Shown piece by piece: positions 8,116-13,034 of a DNA stretch of 13,034 bases. The stretch is from JBCAWW01 sp039024315. Lineage in GTDB: Bacteria; Bacteroidota; Bacteroidia; J057. The DNA lies in NCBI GenBank assembly GCA_039024315.1, contig JBCCQN010000222.1, positions 1 through 13,034 of the forward strand. Reading direction: 5' to 3'. Both the position numbers and the translations under genes were made by a program. The notes under the pieces were generated by a model. That model made no database searches and was not told where the DNA came from. It saw nothing but the letters and a program-made list of their open reading frames with translations. Every line of letters starts with the position of its first letter. Within the stretch, counting starts at the first letter, position 1.

Positions 8116-8281
8116 ACCATCAACTTAATGATCTGGGAGCTGATTTAAGAATTTTGTCGACCAAAGGTCCGTTTTCGTCGCTTAACGCCCTTTTTGTCCT
8201 CAGTCGACGATTCCTAAGCTTTAGTCGATTTTGACCGGATGCGGGCTCAGGATTCCCCTTCTTGAGTCTCAAAGCAAGATT
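8116..8281. promoter_or_regulatory. Divergent promoter region with TTTYGTC/GTCG repeats
   Basis: This region separates the sensor kinase (minus) from the haem-binding gene (plus). GTCG occurs at 8156, 8177, 8203 and 8224, that is, as two pairs each spaced 21 bp. The first pair extends to TTTTGTCG (8152-8159) and TTTCGTCG (8173-8180), and TTTTGTC recurs at 8192-8198. The second pair shares AGTCGA. A period near 21 bp is the geometry expected for LytTR-type regulators, so autoregulation is an attractive but unproven idea. No exact Bacteroidota -7 box was found on either strand; GAATTTTG (8149-8156) on the plus strand has one mismatch. Confidence 0.3.
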
Positions 8282-8743
8282 ATGAAACGACTTTATTGGC
8301 TGATAACAGGCCTCCTCATTGGAGGATTGATTTGGCAGATTCCAAGACCAGAATTGAGCAATCCACCGGTGCTTGCTGGGCATGATTTATTGGCTAGGCA
8401 TCCCGCATCCCAAGGCACTGCAAGACTACTAAAAGCGGCTTGCTATGACTGCCACTCCAACCAAACCGTTTGGCCTTGGTACGCTCATATCAATCCCGTC
8501 AGTGATTTTGTAGAGGAGCACGTTCGGCACGGCCGCTCAGAACTCAACTTCTCTCATTGGCAGGAGATATCCGAGGAGGATATTGCCATCGTGGGGAAGA
8601 AATGTGCCAAGCTGATCAAAGACCACTCTATGCCCATGGCCAGCTATTTATGGTTGCACCCAGAGGCGCGTTTGAGCGAAACAGAGCGAGCCCAACTAGT
8701 CGATTATTTTCTCAGCTTAAAACCATATCCTTATGAAGACTAA
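8282..8743 (+). CDS. Haem-binding domain protein (Haem_bd type)
   Basis: This 153-residue protein has an N-terminal membrane anchor or uncleaved signal (about 4-20, YWLITGLLIGGLIWQI), placing it on the periplasmic side. The family pattern is clear: CYDCH (54-58) as the c-type haem attachment site, then SNQTVWPWYAHINPVSDFV (59-77), HGRSELNFSHW (83-93), and a late MPMASYLWLHPEARLS (117-132) where a Met or His could be the distal haem ligand. Family members are small periplasmic mono-haem proteins of poorly known role. I chose the ATG at 8282, which puts the membrane segment at the N-terminus; an upstream in-frame ATG at 8231 would add an unlikely 17-residue tail. The 3' end overlaps the next gene by 11 bp, suggesting coupled translation and a shared pathway. 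Confidence 0.92.
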   Translation: MKRLYWLITGLLIGGLIWQIPRPELSNPPVLAGHDLLARHPASQGTARLLKAACYDCHSNQTVWPWYAHINPVSDFVEEHVRHGRSELNFSHWQEISEEDIAIVGKKCAKLIKDHSMPMASYLWLHPEARLSETERAQLVDYFLSLKPYPYED

Positions 8744-9308
8744 CCTATTATTTTTTTGCTTGTTGACTTTAGCTCTTCCGCTACTCGCGCAACGCTTATC
8801 TCCAATGCCTGATAGCTTAAAGCCTTTGCTAGAAAACTACCAACAATTAGCTTCGACACATGTATTTGATCCTGTGGATGATCAGGAGCCAGGTATCCCC
8901 CTTTTATTGATGGTAGAGATCTACAAGAAAGAGTGTCACTGTCCTTTGCCAAGGGCCGAGGTATTTATGACTCAAACCAGCGATGCAGGTGTTTATGACT
9001 TGAGTATTGATGGAGATTGGGCCTCAGCTAGACTAAGGGGGACTATTAAAACTGACACCGAGGGGCGCTACTTGATTCGCTCGATCTTACCAGGCTCTTA
9101 CCCCAATTCTCCGACGGCCTATCCACATATCCACTTAATGTTGGAGAGTCTATCTAAGCCTTATTACGATATTGTGTTCAAGCCTTATCTCAATTGGTAC
9201 GGCAGGCGCGATTTGGCCAAAAAGCCCGAGCAGCATTTTGCCGCGGACATTTGGCAAGGACCTAATAATCAATTAATTGGTCGAGTGAGAGTATATGTAA
9301 GGTCTTGA
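8733..9308 (+). CDS. Secreted intradiol-dioxygenase-like protein
   Basis: This 191-residue protein has a cleavable signal (about 1-19, ending LPLLA-Q). The body resembles the beta-sandwich core of protocatechuate/catechol intradiol dioxygenases. CPLPRAEVFMTQTSDAGVY (70-88) matches the strand with the first iron Tyr (Tyr88). RGTIKTDTEGRYLIRSILPG (102-121) matches the conserved RG..TD..G.Y.. core, Tyr123 in GSYP is the second Tyr, and HIH supplies His132 and His134. All four putative non-haem Fe(III) ligands are thus present. The segment between Tyr123 and His132 is shorter than in classic enzymes, and the active-site Arg usually found shortly before the His pair is not seen. True catechol cleavage is therefore uncertain; an altered substrate or a binding role is possible. 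The start overlaps the preceding haem-binding gene by 11 bp. Confidence 0.82.
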   Translation: MKTNLLFFCLLTLALPLLAQRLSPMPDSLKPLLENYQQLASTHVFDPVDDQEPGIPLLLMVEIYKKECHCPLPRAEVFMTQTSDAGVYDLSIDGDWASARLRGTIKTDTEGRYLIRSILPGSYPNSPTAYPHIHLMLESLSKPYYDIVFKPYLNWYGRRDLAKKPEQHFAADIWQGPNNQLIGRVRVYVRS

Positions 9309-9318
9309 TTTATTTTAC

Positions 9319-9397
9319 TGCTTCGCAGAACGCTTGTTTGTGGTGTGGCATGCATGCTACCCCTACAGTTAGATAGATTTTTGCGTTCTGCGAAGCA
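9319..9397. repeat. 15-bp inverted repeat with nested palindrome; possible bidirectional terminator
   Basis: TGCTTCGCAGAACGC (9319-9333) and GCGTTCTGCGAAGCA (9383-9397) are perfect inverted arms separated by 49 nt. Inside the spacer lies a second imperfect palindrome (9342-9363) centred on GCATGCATGC, with one mismatch and one G-T pair. The element sits exactly between two convergent genes, 10 nt after one stop and 3 nt from the other, so a bidirectional transcription end is the simplest role. The large branched form is unusual for a terminator and resembles a REP-like or mobile repeat. A near-copy of one arm (16 of 17 bases including the leading TTT) occurs inside the S41 gene at 12384-12400. 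Confidence 0.6.
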
Positions 9398-9400
9398 AGC

Positions 9401-9700
9401 CTAATCCAAAAGCTCCTGATAACGAGGAAAGCGAGCAAAGAAGTTTTTGGCGTAAGCACAAGCCGGATCTACTTTGAGATTGTCCCTTTTGGCGGTTTCT
9501 ACCACAAATTCCATCAGACTGGTTCCCATCTTGAGTTTACGCGCTTCCTGCGGGATACGGACTTCGTTGATCTTCCATCTTTCATCCTCCGCTTGGTAAC
9601 TAAGACTAACTGGCTCTGGGCTAAAAGGAATGTAAAATTTTCCGTTTTCTGGCTCGTGTTCTACTTTGACATTGAGGGTTTTGAAATATCGGCTACTCAT
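9401..9700 (-). CDS. Small GNAT-like protein (Acetyltransf_CG / YjdJ type)
   Basis: This 99-residue cytoplasmic protein matches the short GCN5-related family whose members have about 90-100 residues. An N-terminal beta meander (about 9-45) leads to INEVRIPQEARKLKMGTSL (44-62), the position of the acetyl-CoA pyrophosphate loop, then a helix and LKVDPACAYAKNFFARFPRY (75-94). This corresponds to the family's L.V.P.C.fv..y...hPEY.dL ending with its conserved Cys (Cys81). The usual glycine-rich RGxGxG loop is degenerate here (RKLKMG), so CoA binding may be weakened. Function is unknown even for most family members. It is convergent with the dioxygenase-like gene and lies 126 nt from the 34-bp palindrome that follows the M61 gene. 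No clear promoter box was seen upstream. Confidence 0.75.
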   Translation of the reverse strand: MSSRYFKTLNVKVEHEPENGKFYIPFSPEPVSLSYQAEDERWKINEVRIPQEARKLKMGTSLMEFVVETAKRDNLKVDPACAYAKNFFARFPRYQELLD

Positions 9701-9826
9701 AAAAAATGTTGTGTTTGGTCAGCGTCTATTACGACACCAAATGCTCCTGTTTATGGGGAATTAACCTTTATTGGCTCCCTTTCAATACTATTTTACCTGC
9801 TTACTACCGAAAAGTCCAGACAGCAG

Positions 9827-9860
9827 GGAGGGAATTATTACACGTGTAATAATTCCCTCC
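9827..9860. repeat. Perfect 34-bp palindrome downstream of M61 gene
   Basis: Positions 9827-9860 read identically on both strands: 17-bp arms, no spacer, centred on CACGTG at 9841-9846, with GGAGGG and CCCTCC ends. It starts 20 nt after the M61 stop on the minus strand, so it would form a strong 3'-end hairpin there, but no T-run follows in that direction. On the plus strand TTTT follows directly, as in an intrinsic terminator, although no plus-strand gene ends here. It could block antisense transcription, protect the 3' end, or be a protein-binding site. Confidence 0.65.
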
Positions 9861-9880
9861 TTTTGGAACATTTTTTACAA

Positions 9881-11809
9881 TTAGTTTTTATTCGCCAGTT
9901 CTTTTTTGATTTTCTTAAGCGAATCATTGGTCATCCAACGCTGGAAAAGTAGCGCTTCCCGCGGATTCATACCTTCGAGGATATAGATTTGATCACGCAT
10001 TGTCTTTTCAACATAACGCACTTCATACTCAAGCATTACGGTTTCTCCTTTGCGTTCAACAGGGATCTCTACGACCGTACCTTCGGGCACCCATTCACCG
10101 TATTCGTCTCTCAATTTCCCTCTAAGCACACTTGCAGGGAAAGTATCGCCTTTCTTGAGGCCAATAGCTTCTTCTTTTCCTACTTTTTTGACGGTGATAT
10201 CGCCTTCCCCGATGAGGGCAAAAGCAGAACGGGTCTTGATATCGTTTTCATCTTCATCGAGCGGATTAAAAGGAGCTCTGCCTTGAAAAGCGGCTTGAAA
10301 TAACACCCCCACAGGCTCAAGCCCTTTGGCCACATCGAGAGGGGTGCGACCGCTGATATACTTATCAAAAAACACTTGTAATTCAGGATCTACTTCCTTC
10401 ACAAATTCGGCGATGAAGCTTTCTTCATCGAAAGACTTGTCTTTGCCGTAGCGTTCGCTAAGGCTTACCACAACCTCTTTGAGGGTTTTCTCACCCGCCG
10501 TCAGACGCATAATTTCGATATCGAGCAAGGCCCCTAGCAAAGCCCCTCGGACATAGACTTGCCCATACTCTTTGCTCCAAGGCTTTTCGAGTACATTCTC
10601 GCTCATTTCGGTAAAGGACATCTCAGTCTCAGGATAGGTGCGGGCGCCACGAATATGGCCTCTCAGTACCTTGCTGAGATAATCATAAGGCTCTATCACA
10701 CCACCTTTGACCTGTGAGATACCAGCAAAGTACTCGGTAATTCCTTCATAGAGCCACAAATGCTTTGACATAATGGGATCGACATAATTGAAATCTCCAA
10801 TATGCTGGGAGTGAAGGTTGAGCGGAGTCAGGATATGGAAAAACTCATGGATACAAACATCCTTGATCATATCGATCACCATCTCATTGCCAAAGTCAGG
10901 CAAAAAATAAAAGGAAGAATTACCATGTTCCAGGGCGCCAAAGCCCTGCCCAATCATATCCTTGAGCAAGGCAGTAACATCCTTGATCTTCACCTTACCG
11001 CCGGACATCAATTCCTGATAGCGGGTATAATCTTTGATGTAAAAGAGGAATGCATAATTATCTACCGGTAATTCGCCGTCAAGGAAATCTGAGATTGCAT
11101 TCATCGATACCTTTACCTCTTCATATATCTCAGCAGAAAGCTCGCGGCCGCTTTCATTAAATACACTCATCGTTACACGAGCATTAGCGACATTAAAAGA
11201 AATGGTATCTGGTGCCGAAAACATGATCGGACAATCCAAGAGTTGGTGATAGGAGTCAGCTAGGAAGCCTTGGTTGCTAGCGGTCAAGGCAGTTTGCTTG
11301 AGTGCTGTCATACCGATCATGTCGGTGGGCTTATCGACGCTAAGTTCTACCGGCCAATTTTCCTTGCCTTCAAAAAAACCGAAGAAACCAGAGTTATTAA
11401 GCACAAAGTTGCGCCCTGCCTGGATATTGGTCCCAGCTGGCTCGAAGACTTTGTCTTTCTTTTCCTCGGAATCAAAGGTATCGTCTACTTTGTAGCGGAT
11501 AGATGCTAGCTCGTTGGCTCTAGGGATTTTATAGGTATTGACCGTGAGTGCCTGTACTTCAATCACTTCGCCAGAAGCGGTTTTGGCCTGAAAGGCACTG
11601 ATATACTTGCCATAGTCTTGAGTGGCGTAGGTACCAGGGATCGTCTTGGGAAAGTTGAAAAGGATGGTGTCTCCTTCCAAGGCCGGAACCTTTAGATTTA
11701 CAATCAACTGGTCATTGCTGACTTGATCGAGGTCAAGACTATATTGATAGGACTGCCCTAGAAGGCTAGATGATAGCACTACAAAAAGGCAGAAATGAAT
11801 TGTCTTCAT
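9881..11809 (-). CDS. Secreted M61-family metallopeptidase with C-terminal PDZ-like region
   Basis: This 642-residue protein starts with a signal peptide (about 1-18, ending SSSLLG-Q), so it acts in the periplasm or outside. An N-terminal beta domain (about 20-215, with PKTIPGTYATQDYGKYIS) is typical of M61 peptidases (glycyl aminopeptidase-like). The catalytic part carries GALEHGNSSF (291-300), the zinc motif HEFFH (321-325; His321, Glu322, His325), TPLNLHS (328-334), and LWLYEGITEYFAG (351-363) with the third zinc ligand Glu355. All catalytic residues are present. The C-terminal about 500-610 is PDZ-like and probably selects substrate. Length and order match the Bacteroidota form of the family. 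A good promoter lies just upstream (11832-11862), so it can be expressed apart from the S41 gene 61 bp ahead of it. Confidence 0.93.
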   Translation of the reverse strand: MKTIHFCLFVVLSSSLLGQSYQYSLDLDQVSNDQLIVNLKVPALEGDTILFNFPKTIPGTYATQDYGKYISAFQAKTASGEVIEVQALTVNTYKIPRANELASIRYKVDDTFDSEEKKDKVFEPAGTNIQAGRNFVLNNSGFFGFFEGKENWPVELSVDKPTDMIGMTALKQTALTASNQGFLADSYHQLLDCPIMFSAPDTISFNVANARVTMSVFNESGRELSAEIYEEVKVSMNAISDFLDGELPVDNYAFLFYIKDYTRYQELMSGGKVKIKDVTALLKDMIGQGFGALEHGNSSFYFLPDFGNEMVIDMIKDVCIHEFFHILTPLNLHSQHIGDFNYVDPIMSKHLWLYEGITEYFAGISQVKGGVIEPYDYLSKVLRGHIRGARTYPETEMSFTEMSENVLEKPWSKEYGQVYVRGALLGALLDIEIMRLTAGEKTLKEVVVSLSERYGKDKSFDEESFIAEFVKEVDPELQVFFDKYISGRTPLDVAKGLEPVGVLFQAAFQGRAPFNPLDEDENDIKTRSAFALIGEGDITVKKVGKEEAIGLKKGDTFPASVLRGKLRDEYGEWVPEGTVVEIPVERKGETVMLEYEVRYVEKTMRDQIYILEGMNPREALLFQRWMTNDSLKKIKKELANKN

Positions 11810-11831
11810 ATTGGTGATTAAATTGAAACTG

Positions 11832-11862
11832 CAAAATTAGCTCTTGCTCGCAAGAATCAAAA
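11832..11862 (-). promoter_or_regulatory. Bacteroidota-type promoter of the M61 gene
   Basis: On the minus strand TTTTG (11862-11858) is followed after 18 nt by TAATTTTG (11839-11832), an exact match to the -7 box TAnnTTTG with an acceptable -33 box. The predicted start of transcription falls about 15-18 nt before the M61 ATG at 11809. The spacer contains a small inverted repeat CTTGC-TC-GCAAG (11843-11854), a possible operator or a chance match. The -33 box lies just after the S41 stop. Confidence 0.6.
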
Positions 11863-11870
11863 GCAGCCTT

Positions 11871-12893
11871 TTACTCTCGAATAATACGCAGCGCCTCTTC
11901 TAAGATTGTATCAATACCATTGGCTACATCAGCTGAAGCGAGATCGATTTGTACATCAGGTGGGATACCATCTTCTACATTAAAGCCGTCTGGTGCTTCT
12001 AATTGGGTAGCTGATACCCGTAATCCCCAGCCATTAGCCAACTCGGTAAAGGAAGGTGCTCCTCCCCCACCCCCCGTGGTATCACCCACTACGGTGACAT
12101 TGGGAAGTTCCCGCATAAACTGGGTAAAGAAAGTGGTAGCACTATAGCTGCGTCGATTGGTAAGGAGCATCACAGGACCATAAAAATGGGGGAGAAGATT
12201 ATCTTCGGCATCTTTGGCAGGAGAGACGGTTAAGTCTACCCATTCCGTAAATTCTTCATGGCCTGGCCCGGATTTATTACGGCGGCGCCCTACGACTTGG
12301 CTCTCTTCGGCAAAGCGGCGGACAAAGCGTTCGGCATTGTTCAGGCTGCCTCCTCCATTATGGCGTAGATCGATGATGAGACCTTTGCGTTCCGCGAAGC
12401 GGGTCAAAATATCATCCAAAACGCTATTGCTGATACTTTCTCCAAATGATTCGTAGCGGATATAGCCCACATCCCCAAAGTCATAAACCAAGAATGGACC
12501 CCATATCTGCTGCTCCGACTTAAAATATGACCGCTCTAAGATATCTTCACTAAAATTAGGGGGAGAGTTTAAGTGCCAGGTCCAGTTTCGGGAAAGGTTA
12601 AAACTGGATTTTAGGTTTACGTGCCCATCCCGCAATTCAAATAGCATATCAGCGAGCACTTCAAATAATTCTTCCTCGCTCATATCGTCAGAAACCTTAG
12701 GTTGAAACTCAGCTTTGACGGCATCCCAATCCACATTTTTATAGGCGAAAAAACTGTATTCTTGATCAGCAAATTCCCATGCTTCTTCAAAAATGGCGGT
12801 TGGTGTATTGGAGGCATCCTCCTTGAGGAGCAATTGCTCGCAGGAAGCAAAAAGGAGGCTAGAAAGGAGAATGATATATAAAGATGATTTCAT
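11871..12893 (-). CDS. S41-family serine protease lipoprotein
   Basis: This 340-residue protein has a short signal and lipobox LFAS-C (Cys18), so it should be a membrane-anchored lipoprotein. Residues about 30-110 form a helical tricorn-like N-domain (IFEEAWEFADQEYSFFAYKNVDWD, ELRDGHVNL). The protease core is visible in VGYIRYESFGE (142-152), GLIIDLRHNGGGS (171-183), VMLLTNRRSYSATTFF (241-256) and GDTTGGGGGAPS (270-281). The likely nucleophile is Ser251 by alignment with the N...S-A pattern of tail-specific proteases. The Glu that follows in many CtpA proteins is replaced by Thr. No obvious PDZ domain lies between the N-domain and the core, so it is a short family member. Substrates are unknown. 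The start at 12893 is fixed by the lipoprotein signal. Directly upstream lies an 8-bp tandem repeat that is open on this strand in all frames. Confidence 0.92.
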   Translation of the reverse strand: MKSSLYIILLSSLLFASCEQLLLKEDASNTPTAIFEEAWEFADQEYSFFAYKNVDWDAVKAEFQPKVSDDMSEEELFEVLADMLFELRDGHVNLKSSFNLSRNWTWHLNSPPNFSEDILERSYFKSEQQIWGPFLVYDFGDVGYIRYESFGESISNSVLDDILTRFAERKGLIIDLRHNGGGSLNNAERFVRRFAEESQVVGRRRNKSGPGHEEFTEWVDLTVSPAKDAEDNLLPHFYGPVMLLTNRRSYSATTFFTQFMRELPNVTVVGDTTGGGGGAPSFTELANGWGLRVSATQLEAPDGFNVEDGIPPDVQIDLASADVANGIDTILEEALRIIRE

Positions 12894-13034
12894 TTTTGAG
12901 TTGTTGAGTTGTTGAGTTGTTGAGTTGTTGAGTTGTTGAGTTGTTGAGTTGTTGAGTTGTTGAGTTGTTGAGTTGTTGAGTTGTTGAGTTGTTGAGTTGT
13001 TGAGTTGTTGAGTTGTTGAGTTGTTGAGTTGTTG
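12893..13034. repeat. 8-bp tandem repeat array (TTGTTGAG)n at the S41 gene start
   Basis: From 12901 to the window end the unit TTGTTGAG repeats perfectly 16.75 times (134 bp). One further degenerate copy (TTTTTGAG, 12893-12900) touches the start codon. The array continues out of the window, so its full length is unknown. On the coding (minus) strand the unit is CTCAACAA. It has no stop codon in any frame and would read as cycles of LNNSTTQQ. The opposite strand meets TGA in every frame. The array occupies the 5' untranslated or promoter region of the S41 lipoprotein gene. Identity of the copies suggests recent expansion by slippage. Confidence 0.97.

Noticed and set aside
8231..8281. Upstream ATG (8231) as start of the haem-binding protein
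   Set aside because: It would place 17 unlike residues before the membrane anchor and run into the divergent promoter region; the ATG at 8282 gives a normal N-terminus.
8120..8383. 87-codon minus-strand ORF upstream of the sensor kinase
   Set aside because: It overlaps the haem-binding gene in antisense and shows no recognisable domain, and its composition looks like a shadow frame. The plus-strand gene has clear family motifs.
9989..10303. Two overlapping plus-strand ORFs (104 and 78 codons)
   Set aside because: Both are antisense to the M61 gene C-terminal region and show no motif or start signal.
12901..13034. Possible CRISPR array
   Set aside because: The units are 8 bp, contiguous and without unique spacers; this is a simple tandem repeat.

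Overview
The window looks like a chromosomal segment of a Bacteroidota bacterium, most likely of the Saprospiria (Lewinella-like) type. The evidence is a SusC/SusD pair, a LytTR-type two-component system, an M61 peptidase of the Bacteroidota form, a Haem_bd-type protein, and one promoter that fits the Bacteroidota -33/-7 consensus (TTTG, then TAnnTTTG). The phylum is well supported; the lower-rank placement is inference from protein style. No tRNA, rRNA, CRISPR array, transposase or phage gene was seen.

Layout. (1) Positions 1-8115, all on the minus strand, read in transcription order: a LytS-like sensor kinase, a LytTR response regulator, a FucP/GluP-type sugar:H+ symporter, a ROK sugar kinase, SusC (TonB-dependent outer-membrane transporter) and SusD (surface lipoprotein, cut by the window start). 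This is a compact sugar module: SusCD brings an oligosaccharide or sugar across the outer membrane, the MFS permease carries the monosaccharide across the inner membrane, and the ROK kinase phosphorylates it. The two-component pair sits 59 bp upstream of the permease and may regulate the module. No glycoside hydrolase is in view, so the substrate is unknown. (2) Positions 8282-9308, plus strand: a haem-binding protein overlaps by 11 bp a secreted intradiol-dioxygenase-like protein. (3) Positions 9401-12893, minus strand: a small GNAT-like protein, a secreted M61 peptidase and an S41-family protease lipoprotein. (4) Positions 12894-13034: an 8-bp tandem repeat that abuts the S41 gene and runs off the window.

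The best non-coding leads are the repeat upstream of the S41 lipoprotein (a possible phase-variation or copy-number switch), the 342-bp leader of susC (hairpins, a 17-codon ORF and a 4-codon ORF overlapping the susC start as ATGA), a start-site motif CTACTA-ATG shared by the permease, kinase and susC, a perfect 34-bp palindrome after the M61 gene, and a 15-bp inverted repeat with a nested palindrome between convergent genes. I found no clear defence system or wholly new multi-gene machine. The haem-binding/dioxygenase-like pair is the gene-level item most worth following up.
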